DNA of 64,000 nucleotides from assembly GCF_047495875.1 (NCBI RefSeq), contig NC_092462.1:30848023-30912022 (forward strand), read 5' to 3'. The notes beneath the pieces were generated by a model that was not told where the DNA came from, did not search any database, and worked only from the letters and a program-made list of their open reading frames with translations. Shown here piece by piece: positions 11,501-24,650 of this stretch; the first letter of the stretch is position 1; each line of letters opens with the position of its first letter. This DNA is from Pithys albifrons albifrons. Taxonomy: Eukaryota; Chordata; Aves; Passeriformes; Thamnophilidae. A program made the translations under genes and the position numbers.

Positions 11501-14500
11501 GCAACCATCTGTGGTACCAGAAGTAAGGCTTTTGGTTTTGATCTCCCTTTCTATCTTAGATATTCAAGATTTCTATTATGCCAGGGAGAACAACTTTGTT
11601 CACATATATCATATTTATTTAATTTTCAGCAATGGACAGCTTCCAACAGCAAGCAAATTGCATTATAAGAATCAGCTAAATACCTGACAGTCAGAATTTC
11701 CTTTGGGAAAATACAAAGTCAGAATACTAATCAGCTTTTTCCTCCCTTCCCCATTTGACATGCTTTATGTTGAGAAAAATGGAGAAGGTAGCCTAGCACA
11801 GCACAGACCATTTTTCAAGGATGGTAGTTCTCTGATTACTATTCTTTATTGCCACCCCACATCCCAGAGTATGTAATACAGTTGCAAGCATATAATTGCC
11901 TGCACCTCGTTAACCACAACATTTACAAGTAAAATTGAGAGAGTGTTGCTTGAACACAGATGCAAACCTATTGAATATCAGTTTTTAAAAAATGAATTAG
12001 CAGAACAGAGACCTTGGGTTTATTTTTAAAAATCTCAAATAGCAGTAACAAAATTCTCAAAAGCAACTGAGAAACAGTTTTCCCTAATCTGCTTTTGTAT
12101 CACATGGATGTTAACTCCAAGCTGTCAGAATGGCCTACTCTTCCTCTTAATCTATTTTTTGCCCTTTTTTTTTTTTTTTCTTTTCCCCCCTCCTCTGTAC
12201 TAGGCTTACATCCATGTTACTTTATACGTGGCCATCTGGTGAAGGGCAATCCCTTCCCTCTTGCCAAAATTATCCACAGCTGAGCCTTGGTAGCTTTGCT
12301 GCAACTTTTTTTTGCTCTGGCCCCTTTGAAATAGGAGCCTTCCCCAGCATGCCTTTTTTTTAGGAGATGTTTTACATTCTCGATAAGCCTGGATAAGGCT
12401 CTTTTGGAAGGTACAGGCTGTTGCTGTTTCTCTTGCATCTAGTAAGTAGTTGCTGCTTTATATTTTTTGTTCTTTTTGAGAAAGCTAATGAATGCCCTTT
12501 CCATTTAGGGCTGATTTTATGCTCCCTTTGACCTTCGTTTCCTTTTTCTTTCAAAAAGAAACCAAGCTATTCTTTTTTTACATGTTTGCAAAGCACTTTG
12601 AAGGGGAGGGTGGGAGTCAATCATTGCAATCCTTTGCTTTACTTCTCCTAACAGGACTGCAATTCTCTCTGGGCTCTTACTATGTCTGCAAATAGCACAA
12701 CTACCCAAAGCAGGGATGTGTATACAGGCAAATACCCACCATGACCTCAAAGAATCAGACAAAAAGGTTTGCCAGCTGTTGCTGCTGTCCAAACCATGAT
12801 ATGCAATGGAGGGCTGGTTACTTGCGTTGTTGCCTCTGGGGACAGAAAATAAAAAAGAAAGCAGTTTTTGATCATAGAAAAGGAGCCTCTTATTTATCCC
12901 TCCCACTGAAAATAGCATGTTCTACCTCTTCATTTAGTTTCACTTTTCTTCTGCTTCTAAAGATGCAAGCATGTTGTCACAGGCAAGAGGAAGTGTTTGG
13001 TTTCTTCTCTTTCAGTATAAGATGCTGTTGCATGTAACCTAGAGGTGAATTATACAAGCACAAACTAAGTAGTCAAAAGATGCGTGGCAAGTAAAAGAAA
13101 TGTATAAGCAAGCAAAAGTAGAGGGCTGTTTTCTCTTTAGTAAGTATGTGGTTGTTTCTCAAATTTTGACTTATTTAAATGTTTCCTACCAAATCAAACA
13201 AAAATTATATGCACATGAATGCAAGCATAATAACTGCCACCTGGAAGAACTGTAATGCAGAAGTCTAGACCTGCCCGTACTTAAGGGAGCAGTCTATTTT
13301 TATTTTTTTTCTGTTTGTTTTCATCTCAAATGGACAATTTCCTGTATGCATTAGCTAAGTCGTTTAAGTACTAAATGCAACCATCTTTACATATTCTGCT
13401 TCTGAATCAGAAAGTTTCCTTATCTAAGACTGTATACTAGTAATTTTTCATTTATTTCATTATTCATTCAACTTTGTTTCTTAATTTTTGTACTGTTTGC
13501 TAGTCTTTGAAATACAGAGGATCAGATTTTGGCAGTTACTACACTGGTAGAAATTTGTAACTTTAACATTGCTATGTGGCATACTTTTAAAGAACGCAAG
13601 CTCATTCAAGGAGATCAACAGTGTGTTAGAAAACTGTGCAAAAGTATCTGGACATGAAATGTAGGGGCAGTTACTACTTAATACACAAACTTGGAAGTTG
13701 TTTTGGTGACAAATACTCTCAACTAACATGGAATAAATGCAGTGACCCACCTACTGGCAGAGACCTGCTGTGAGCAGTGCTTGCTGTTGTAAAGTAACTT
13801 CATTCGTAGATAGATGGTAGGTGTGAGAAGACATTACTTCCCCAGCTGACTAGACCATGAGCAGAACATCTAAAACTCGGTGCACAGTGAACTTCAGCTT
13901 CTGGTGCTGCTATTTTTACTGAAAGAGGCTCTTTTTCAGTTCCTCTTTTACTGGAGAAGGAGCCTTTGCAGCTATGCACTGAAAATTGAGGCCCCAACAT
14001 GTTTCTGGTGCAGATATTTTACTTTAAAATACACTGCAAAAGCACAAAACCCATCACAAAGTCTTATGAAAGTGTTGCAATGGTTATAGTCTTACTAGAT
14101 CCTTCCTAAATTAGACTAAAGTCATTTAAAAGTATATTTTTCCATGCTGCCTAGATCACCTTGTTGGCGTGACTAGCACTTGTAAACTGATTGTTGGGAA
14201 TGAAGTTTCAGTTGCTGAAGACTGAGGCACACAGGTAACAGAACTATAAGAATCACAAGCTGTAGGCATTTCTTCTTTTGACAGTGATTAATTCTCTGTA
14301 GTACATATTAACTAACTTTAAGGGCTGTTAAAGAGGAAAATGCCAAGGCAACGCAGAGCGCATGCTTTTTAGAATACCACAGGCTTTCCGGCAGACAGGG
14401 ACTTTCCCAGTAGTCATAGCTTGAGTTCCAGTGTGTTTCAGCAGTGAGATGACGCCAGTTTTTTTCAAAATATTTTCAATGGAAAACAAAGATATGCACA

Positions 14501-17500
14501 GCCTGAATGACTTCAGTGTTGTGTTCTTTATCCTAAATATCTGTGAAAATCAGCAAGGCAAAAGTTGATAGAAAAAAAAACTTGAAAAACCCTGAACTGA
14601 GATGCTAGTATGAACATAATATGATTAAATGATAGAGCAGATGGGTCTAGAAGAGAAATTAAAGAGAACATAATGCTAAAGTAATATTGTGTAGGATTAT
14701 ACAATATGTTTTCAGGCTCTGTGTATGCTCAGGTTTAGGAGTGTGAGAGTTAGTGACATGAAGCTAAAATCCTCAATGAGCTGCACTATCTATGACTTCA
14801 TTAGAAACATTACCTGTATGTATCTTGCCATGATGAGCACTTTGTCACTGTTCCTAACTCTGTAAAGTATAGCCGAAGGCCTGTTTCACAACCTCTGCAT
14901 TGCAATTTTATGTCGCCATAAAAATCCACTGACACTAAAGCTGTCATAGATCAAATAATTTTATATCATATGCTAAAACAGTGTCTGTAAATTGTATCAA
15001 GGTTTCATGCTTTAGAGTTTAGCAGACCTGTCAAATCAGGGAATACGATGCTTCCAAATCTGAAGAGCAATTGCCAAGAGACAAAGTATTGATCATGAAA
15101 GTTACTGATGTCACTGTTATTAGGAAGTTCAGTTACCAAAAACTGCATTTCAATCTGCAGATGGCTTAGGAGGCTCATCAGCTGATGAAAATCAAAGAAG
15201 TTGCTTGTGTGCTTAAAATGCTGCCTGTTTGTAATAGCTGTGTAATCCCTGTTACTTTCCTTAATACTCACAAAAATATTGGTTTTTAAGGACTAGTCCT
15301 TTCTGAGCTGTCCTACATTTTTTTCTTTTCTATTGAATAGGGAGACCAGGGGTGGAAAACATGCTACTTTAGTTTTCTCAGGTCTGCGTATAAGTCTGCG
15401 GTAGAGAGAAGGAAGCGAGTCCGAGCACCATAAGCCCTGGGTTTAGCACCTTAACCACAAAACAAGCTTTCTCTCTAATTAGGGAAGTGCCTGAGTAACT
15501 TGATGAATAGGGTCCTTCAATTCTTCCAGTAAGCTCTCTGTAGCAATACTTCATCTAGACAAGCGTGGTGGTTTTGTTCTACCTAGCCCATTATTAGACA
15601 GTTGTTTGAAAACTCTAAGTCTTTCCGATAAAACCTCTAACCTACTAAAGCCTGACAAGAGCATCAGTATGCATACAGAAAAAGTAAAACGCAGGGTTTT
15701 TTTTCCTTCTTGTATAGAAGATATTCTCCACCTGACCAAAAGCCATGGCTTGCTGCTTTCCACAGAGGCTTTGTTGTCTTGCTAGATATAAACCCTGCAG
15801 GTTATGCCATTACTCCCAACTGTAACCTGTGCAAAATATTGCCTTAACCATTACAGCTCCCAAACTGCTCTTTCTGACAAGCTATTCAAATTGTGGGACC
15901 AACAGTGGCTTTGCTTCCACTGAACAGGTGCAGTCTGGGCAACAGCCACAACAGCCAAGGCTGCAATGAGACTAACAAGACCATCTCCATATGCACTGAT
16001 TCACAGAGATGGTGCTTTGCATGCACCTTCCAATGTTGCAATCTGAAATGAAAATACCCATGCTGTCAAAAAAAAAAAAAAAAAGAAAAGGGTCTAGATT
16101 TGATTGTTATATCTAGGTAATAGTAACCTTATGTATAAGATACTTTCAGAGGAAATAGGTTAGTGTTGTTATATATGAAGATATAAGGTAAGAAACTAGT
16201 TGAGATTACTTGGTCTTTATAACTAGAACTATTATCCTGAAAAATTAAATGAAGAGCAAAGTAAGGGAGAGTTCCCTCTTTTCTTTTTATTATTTTCTTC
16301 TTCTTTTTTTTTTTTTTAAATCTTGTAACTTAGTCCTGAACATAAATACAGCCACAAATGAATTTCAAGTCTATGAATTTCAAGCAGACATTTTATAATC
16401 ACAAACCTGAGCCCATCATGATCTTTTAGTCCAAGGTAAATGCAAACTCAGAAAAGGGCTTAAGCCCCTCTTTCTGCATCCTTCCCTAGGAAATTAGAAT
16501 CGTAGCTGGTATTTGTCTTCCTTCTAGAGTTAATAAAACTTTCCTTCAGCCACTAAGGAAGGAGGGGATTGTCTTAGAGCTATAAATCCTTATTCATCAT
16601 ATCTAAAGCTGAGTGAGCTGCTGGGTTAGATCAGAGGCACATGTCCTTGTAGTAGGAATCTCGCTCTTCTTCTGAACTTGGCTCAAATTAACCTGGACGT
16701 TAATTTTCCTCTGACCTGGAGCTTTCTGGGCCTACATTTCAGGAGTCAACAGCACCTCCTGGCTTACAGATCTGTGTAAGCACTGAGTGCACCGCCAGGC
16801 ACCCTGAAATGAAGCTAAAGAGGCAGACTTGCACTGTCTCCCTTTGCCTTTCACGCACTGATCTGTGTGGGGGAAACACCATGCACATAGCTGGAAGGGA
16901 GCTGCCACATGTTCTGTCTGATGCCTGCCCTAGACAATTTGCAGATCAAGACCCTGTGCCATGGTGGCTGATGGGCAGTAGCTACTTTGTTCAGACCCAG
17001 CTGCTGTTAAGCAGCTGGGACCCAGATCTGAGCAAGGAACTATGCAAAACCCTAAAGCCATTCTTTGCTACTAGTATTGGTTATCCCATGTTAGCCAAAC
17101 TTCGAATCCAAATAAAACTTCTGACTTTGCAGAAATCTGCTTATAGGTTTTAAACAGGCGTCTCTTTCCCCTTCCTTCTTCAGGAGCAAAAGCACAACAG
17201 CAGCCACGCTTTTTTCCATTTAGAAAGGAATGCCTAGGCGGTGGGTGCTGAGCCCAAATGTTGCACCGCTGAAGTGGGTGCCGATATCAGTGCCAAGCAC
17301 CTCTTTGCCCAGCTTTATGCAGGTAACACAGAATACCACACCTTCTCTACCGACAGAGAGCTTGTGTTCAGCATTTCAGAGCAGCCCATCGGTGCCCCTC
17401 TGGCCGCAATCAAGGGTGCCCCCTTATGGGGAGCGCACCGGGCGTGCTGAAGAGGCCAGCCCAGCTCTGGAGATAGCGTGATGTGGATAATGAGTAATTA

Positions 17501-18195
17501 AGTAAATAGCAAAAGGTATGGCAGCAACAGGGAGATGACAAGATTTTCTCTTCGCCCTCTCCTACCCCCCAACCCCGGAGATGAAGGCACTAAAATGATA
17601 GTTAAAGGATCATTTCTTTGTGTTAGACTTGCATGGACAGGAAGTACCTAAAGGAAAACATTGTGCTACAACAGCAATCTCTGTAACGATTACTGTAAAG
17701 TTGTTCCCTGTTTCGTTTTTTCGAGTAATGGATTAAACAAACAAAATAAAAAAATCCAGTAAAGTTTTTCAAGAAAAGAAAATTCTTTGCTAACTACACT
17801 TCTGTGAACAAAATGTTAATTGTTTCTGGTATTGCTATAAAAGTACAATTCATTTAACAAAACATTTGCAAGCAATACGTAAATTAGCTTTCTTTCATTG
17901 TTTCTCTGCTGAAAGTATAAATAATTTTCCTGAAACAAATTCAAAACAAATATTATAACTTCATGCTGAACAACAGACAAATGGGTTTTCTTCTTTTCAC
18001 CTTCACCACCCCGTCTGTCCTGTGAGTTGCTGGATGTGTTGCTAAATTCCTCTGCCCCTCTTGCCTGGAAACTTAGAAACTTGCAGGTACACCAAGAATA
18101 GTGGTCATGCAATTTCAACAGTGGTGATACATGATGGGTACAGCTAATTAATTCCTTCAGGGACACAGACCAACAGGGATGATGGTGTATTTTAG
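8509..18195. other. Intergenic DNA without recognised genes
   Basis: No coding exon or RNA gene was recognised. The stretch is AT-rich with simple tracts: A17 at 10323-10339, A17 at 16068-16084 and several T-rich runs near 16280-16320. A polypyrimidine tract at 12143-12197 is followed by 700 bp with overlapping short open frames on both strands (12217-13037), none with recognisable domains. The A-tracts could be decayed retroposon tails, but no source sequence was identified upstream of them. Confidence 0.45.
12143..12197 (+). repeat. Polypyrimidine tract
   Basis: Nearly uninterrupted T/C run followed by CTGTACTAGG, which looks like a splice acceptor preceded by a long pyrimidine tract. No exon was recognised behind it, so it is listed only as low-complexity sequence. 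Confidence 0.6.
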
Positions 18196-18390
18196 AGACT
18201 TAGAATTATAAGGTAGCTTCAGCCAAAAGGGACCTTAGCATTATCTGGACCAATCTCCAGTGCAAAACAGAGTGAAGGACATCAGGTTGCTCAGGACTGA
18301 GTCCAGCTGAATTATTAACATCTTCACAGATGGTATTCACTGCCTCTCTGGGCCTCCTGTGGCAGCAAATTCTCTTTTCCCTCAATATAT
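18196..18390 (-). mobile_element. CR1 LINE 3' fragment (5'-truncated), - orientation
   Basis: On the + strand this reads as the reverse complement of the CR1 3' end: TTAGAATTATAAGGTAGC at the start, then a diverged AAGGGACCTTAGCATTATCT, then GGACATCAGGTTGCTCAGGA, and CACTGCCTCTCTGGGCCTCC. The order and spacing match the standard avian CR1 3' region. CR1 copies are usually 5'-truncated during target-primed reverse transcription, and this one retains about 200 bp. It is fairly diverged. The inner boundary near 18390 is approximate. Confidence 0.78.
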
Positions 18391-20699
18391 GGGGACAAAA
18401 TCACTGCAACAAAATTAGAAAGCTGAGGCTTAAACAAAATGTCTTACAGGCTTATTCAAAAAGGTCTAGGTCTGATCTTTCAGCTACTCTAATAGAGCAG
18501 CTGTACAGGTACACCATAAAGCCTGTGGTATAGCTCACACAAAAAAGGCTGAACAGTGGACCCTGAGTTCTCAACAAAGTCTAAAGGTAGTACTTCAGGT
18601 TCCAAACTGAGTTGTCTTAGAAAAGGTCATTATCAAAGATGGTGTTCAGTTCTCATTTTTTTCTCCAAAACATTCCAATTCTGTAAATGTCTTTAAATTT
18701 TCTATAAAAATTCTGAAACTCAAGGGGATATTTTTTTTCTCATTTAAAAAAAATTGTTTGCTTTATTTTTTTCAGTTGAAGTGCCCATATGTGGTGGGGA
18801 GAAACAGGGAATGCAAGTCACCATTCCGTTAGGGAAAAATGTACACTTCTAGAAGGATTTAAGTATCGAAAGATACAGCTGCACCTAACAGAAAATTAAA
18901 AGCCACCTAGATGTCCAGCTGCCATTCTGCTTCCTCAGCTTCCTTTGCTGATTCTGTCAGAAAAAGTATTAGGCAACTAGCTCCTGATCCTCATATCTTT
19001 GAAGGTGACAAGGATCAAAACTGAGAGAACAAGCGAACAGAAAACACTTCACCAAACTTTTGCAGAGTCAAATATAGGTGTTGACAGCCTGTGACAACAA
19101 ATACGGTAAAACAGGGACTTGCTTTTGTAGTTCAAATGTGTGATAATGTACTTTTACAACAATACTGGATTACACATCTGTAAATGCTAATCTCATTAGA
19201 GCTGAATTAAATTACAGCAATTACATTATATAGGTCAAAGTAGAGCTGTGTTTCAATTCACCCTGCCTTATTTATTTGTTTATCAGCTAGCAAGCAATAG
19301 AAAAATTGTGGATTCTGAAATTACATTCATGTCTTGCTAATTGAATCTGATTTCTGTTGTTATTGTGCAATAAAACTGAAAATTGCTTGAGATACTTTAG
19401 ATACCACTTTTTTCAACATTGTACACCATAATATTTTGACTCTGTAACAAGTTAGGAATCAGTAAGAGGAAGGCTACTGGGTCTTAAGAATAAAATCAGT
19501 TTTATTTCAAAGACAACAGACCTTTTGCCAGTCTTCATCATATTATATTAGTATACTTTGCAACTCACAGTTAAGGACAGTACTGTACGATGCTGCTACA
19601 GGGGTGTTGCTGTCCATGATGGAAGGTTTGGAAGAAGGAAGAACAGAAGTAGCATATACAGGGAAGCATGGTAGAGTATATTGATGTTGACCATGAAGAA
19701 ATACATGTGTAGAGGAAAATACAACACAGCAGCACGTGCTGTATGTGCAGCAGTGAGTGCAGCAACCCTTAGGAACCCTGGCCGGGAAGGCTGGTTACAC
19801 AATGCAGGGGGGCAGATGAGCAAGGGAGAATATTGTGGCTGTTGGTGATGCGTAGAGGACAGTGAAACCCTATTTTAACGTGTAGTCATACTAAGGTATC
19901 TGAAAATTTCATTTGCCCCCAGGAAAAGAACAATTAAAGCATTTGGACCCAGCTAGGTACCATAGCATCAGTTGTAATGGATGGACAGTGAGTGTATGGT
20001 AGTGTATGTGACTTGTCGGTAACAGTGTCCCTTCAATAGTGGGCACACTGACCTTGCAAAAAAGTATTTGCTATAAATGCTAAACTCTCTTTTAAACACA
20101 GTGTCTGTCAGCAGCAGATACAGATAAAGATAAAATGCCATTTGTGCAGCCGAGGCATTTCTTCTGGCTGCCGATGAAAAGTACCTGATAATGAGGTGTT
20201 AATTAACGTTATCCACCTAAAACCGGACAGAACAGGATAAGAAAAGAATATTGCCTTAAAGAATGGGCAGAATGGCTTTCATATGAGTGGAAGAATATTT
20301 TCTTGTCACAGTCCACGTGAAAAATAAACACTGTCCTGTTTATTTACGCCGGAGTGAAATAAAACCTTCATAACAGACAAGCAGATGCCCTGATGTGCCC
20401 TTTAAGTTTCTCAGTTGGATGACTGAAACTTTTGATTTTTTTAGTCTGAAAAACAGTAATTTCTCCAAACTCACTTGCATTGCTCATTATCACTGATCTC
20501 ATCTTATTTGCAGTGTTGTACTAATTTTCCAGTGTTTGTTGTGTCTTGTTTGAAACTGGATTGCAGTTATTGGGAGAAGGTCCATGTGTTCTTATGCATG
20601 TTTTAGTCATTAAGCACGCAAAAATTGTGCCTGTGCTTTTGATACTACTACAGTCCTAATGAAGAGTGATTATGATTAATGCACAGAGTTGCACAGAGA

Positions 20700-21780
20700 G
20701 CTACCGTCTCGCTCTTGCCAGCTGTTGAAAATTCTGTGCAAGCTATACTAGATCAGGAAATGGTTGAGAGTCTCTTGATGGCTCCATTTTCCAAGAGGCA
20801 AGAAAAAATGCATAAAGGCAGAGGAGGGCCTGACAGTCTTGCTTGTCAGGAGCGGGCTGGTAGAGGGGTGCTGGCCAGGAAAGATGGGTGACAGCAAGCT
20901 GGAGGGTTGAGAAGCAGGAGTGCCTCTTTTGGGGAAGTAGCACTGGGTTTTTGTTTAGAGGTGCAGGCTTGCATTTTCCCCTTCTTGCAGATGGCTGAGG
21001 AGCACTTGGCCTTCCCCAAGATCTGTGCTCTCTCACAGCCTGCGGGACAATAGAGCTGAAAATGTGTCTCCTCATCACAGGGCCAACACCTTTACATGCA
21101 CCTGTTACATGTACCTGTATATACACACATACCCGCCCTGTATGCACATGGCTGCAACTACACCTCCCCCCCTTCCCCCCATCCCCAACGACAGCCACCC
21201 TGCCTCCTGCCACTGCCAGCCTCTCTCCAGCCACCCTCGGCCCTCCTCTTCCCTCCAGGACCATGCCACATCCATGGCAGTAGTCATGCCCCCAGCAGTG
21301 GGTGGGAAGGTGCCACTGCCGGGTGCCCACCCAAGCCCACAGCCTCTTGGTGGCAGCACTGGCCAGCATCAGAGCAGGCAAGGCTGCACCCCGTGCTATC
21401 CACACAAATGCTTGCATGTGCAGCCCAGACCACCGCTGTTGGTCTCTCCCACCTCTGCTACCTGTTCTAAACACGAGACAGGACATCTTTGTCTTTATTA
21501 TTCTCCCTGCTGGGTTTGCTTCATGTGCCTGATGAGCAGCATGTGGGGAAGCTGCCTGTGAGAGATCCTTTTGAACAGGCTGCTCAAAACCTCCAAAGGC
21601 AGCAGCAGAACCAGTTTTATTATTGTTCGTTGTTGCCAGATAAGGACTTAAGTTTGTTATCTGATGCATGGGAAACCAAAATGGAGGTGGTCCATGGTCT
21701 TCTGGCAATTTCTGAGTCTGTTATTGAGGATCCTAAACAGGTGGCTAACTCTGCAAGTCCCAAGTTGCCATGACATGGTG
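20700..21780. other. GC-rich block containing a 321-codon - strand open frame of unknown meaning
   Basis: Base composition rises sharply against the surrounding AT-rich DNA, with C-rich runs on the + strand (for example 21160-21260) and an irregular CA/TG-rich stretch near 21090-21160. The - strand is open from 21708 to 20743 (321 codons), the longest open frame in the window. The translation is rich in Gly, Ala, His and Trp and shows no domain, signal peptide or repeat that I recognise. CpG is not notably enriched, so this is not a clear CpG island. Stop codons are rarer in GC-rich DNA, so chance is the default explanation. An unrecognised repeat or an RNA gene is also possible. Confidence 0.35.
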
Positions 21781-24059
21781 AACGTTTCCTAGTATTTCCC
21801 AGCAAATACATACATTTAAAAATATGTATATATTTTAATCCAGTAAATTGCATATCATAATGTAATGCAGTTTCACTGTATAGCTTCCATACTGGGCATT
21901 TAACTTAGAATATGCATCAAAACCTACACAATAAGCTTAAATCACTAAATGTATTTCTGTTACAAAAGTATTCATTATATATTTCTTATTGCTCTTTAAA
22001 ATGCAACAGCAGAATATTAAAAAAAAAAGTTGGAAGTCTGAAGAGCATTTACCTCCAACAAAGCAAAAATTCTCAAGGGAAAATTAATATATGTTGTTAA
22101 CCTACCTTTCCCTTTCTTTCTTCAGTGTTTTAAGAAATGGGGCTAAGCAGCCAAAATGAGACTGGGTGATAGAGGAATGTTTCTGCATAAACAAGCTGCA
22201 TCCATGTTCAGTATTGCATACTGTGCCTTTGTAACACCAAACAACAGGGTCAGAGCACTTGGCAGAAATCTAATCAAAAGGAAGGAGGTGTGTAAGATAG
22301 CATTAGCCCAATCACAACAATTTAAATTATGTGCAATTAACATCAGGGGCCCTGGTTTTCCTACCTTTAACTCGCCAATCAACAGAACACAATAAACACC
22401 TGAAATTTTATTTTTTCAGCTTTCCCCTAAAGAATGCTTTTCTGGTTTTGTCTACGTTTTCATAAACTTGACATGCTTCAAAGGCTAGCATAGGCATTAC
22501 AAGACAACAACTCTGTCTGTCTGACTAGGCTGGGTTCTGGGACTCCTAGAAATCAAAAAATGATGGATTTTTTTTCTTCTTGGAACTTTTGTGGGAATGT
22601 CAGAACTGCTAAAGCTTCAGAACGGATCTGTCAGATAATTTTGGCAAATTCTTGATGTGATAGCTACACATATATATATAATACTATACTGGAAAAGAAA
22701 ACCCATTTGAAAAATAATAGTAAGTAGTGTACTTTTTATCTCACAATGCATGCAATTCACTAGGAAAGTAAAGTAACAGAAAAATATTCACTGGATACAT
22801 TTATGATCAAAGAATAAAACAGTACGGATGAAGCAAGATGGACATCAGCTGGTTTCACTATAAGCTCAAATTACTGAAAATTGGTCTCCTATACAGGCAA
22901 TAAAATTTTGTTTTTCTAACTACACAGTAAAATGCAAAAATGGGACCTTTTCTTCCAAAAGTTGAAAGGCTATTGCTTTAGTTGTCATTTGCACTGGCTA
23001 AAATTAAAAGTGCAAATTTCTATGCACTGAAGCATGCATGCATCCATGGTGCTCTGTACATTGTCTATTTTATGTCCAGCTTCTGGACATTGTCAGATAA
23101 AGGAAGAACCTTTTTATTTTGTGAAGGTGTTCTTAAAAAGCAGCAAAACACACCAGACAAGGGAGATATAGTAAGTTAATCTGCCATAAAGCAGGACATG
23201 AAAATGTGTTTTCTCCTCATATCTGCCAAAGTTAGAGAAATAAAACCTCTTTACTGCACATAATGAAAATTCAAGAACCAATCCCCTTGCTCCCCCAATG
23301 ATGTGACTGGTTTAGGAAGAGAAAATTTTCTGCAATAACAATACAGTTTCTCTTAGTAATTTTTATTTTTTTAGCTATTAGGCTTCTGCTTTTCATTTTT
23401 TTTCTTTGAAAAAGGAAGTCTAAAAGTCTGCATTTTGTAAAATGGAAGTGGGTGAGAGCTTTATTATCTCAGAACCCCAGAATGTGGGCACAAGTAAAAT
23501 GTATTGAAAGACTGGTGGTGGACCATGCTAAAGGCAGCACATGTAGACCCGTCTTCCACAACAGCACTATTTGGCTTCTGTACCACTATAGCAATGAGAT
23601 ATAATGTCATAGAGAAGCAACATTACTTTTGCCTCTGGTGGTGTTAATGTTGTCTAAGGCACCACTGGTTTGGAAGGTGGTAGTGGAGAATGCTGGAAAG
23701 GCTGATGGACAGCATGGCCAGTTGGACTGGGGGACCATGAGCTTGTAAACTTAAAACATGGCAATGAACTAGTACAGAGCTGCCTTTCAGAAAAGCTCAG
23801 AAAGGAGTAGGAGGGAGAAAGCTGAAGCTGGGCAATAGGGTGCCGCACTAAATAATGAAGATGACAGAGCTGGGGGATAACAGGTGTCTTTCAGTCAGAA
23901 TGCAGCAAAGAAATGACTGATACACATGTCCCCAAGCTGGAGTTGCTATCTGGTGTAGGAAATCTGTCTGAATATCACAGAGTTTATGCCTGCTCAGCTT
24001 GTGGTTCAACATATTGTGTCTGTCACCTCATCATGTAAAGCCTTGGTTCTGCCATCACT

Positions 24060-24650
24060 AGCTGAAATTCAGTATTGCTCCTGTTGAAGTCAACAGAGTG
24101 AAGCAGGCTGTAAAAGCTTTTGTGCTGTAGGCAAGGAGCATGCCAGCCCATGGTGTACTGGAGAGGCAGCTGCTGGGCAGCCTGGTGCGTATGCAAAGCA
24201 GCTTCCCCAGATGAAACATGACAACTGAAGCTCTGCTGTGAGACCTCTGTAGCCTCTGCTGTATATCGTGGGTCACATGCTGAAACCTGTGCCACGAAGC
24301 AGTCGTGTGCGTGCTTTAGTCTTGTTGAAGTCAAAGGGAATTAAACATGTCTTCAAAGTTTGGCATGTGCTCCAGCACTCCTTTGCCCAGAGGCACACTG
24401 TCATTGTGCTGTCCTGCTGCAGGGGGGTGCATTTCTCACAACAGCTTTGAGACAGCAGCAATCGAGTCAAAGGCTCATAATAGTTGCTGATGCATTTTAG
24501 CTGCATTCAGAAGGGAGCACATTTCATCCAAATGTATGTTAGGTTTTACACCTCTTAGCAGCAACTGCCCCAAAGTCCCAGATTTTCAAAGAGTTACATG
24601 GGGATTTATCCAGCCAAATCCCATTATAATCAATAGGAGCCGGGTGAATA
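24060..24650. repeat. Possible ancient dispersed repeat remnants
   Basis: A short word recurs at three places in varied form: CTGTTGAAGTCAACAG near 24081, CTTGTTGAAGTCAAAGGG near 24322, and CCATTATAATCAATAGGAGC near 24621. Related GAAGTCAATGGGA words are frequent in old repeats of reptile and bird genomes as I recall them. The surrounding sequence is too decayed to assign a family. Confidence 0.25.
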
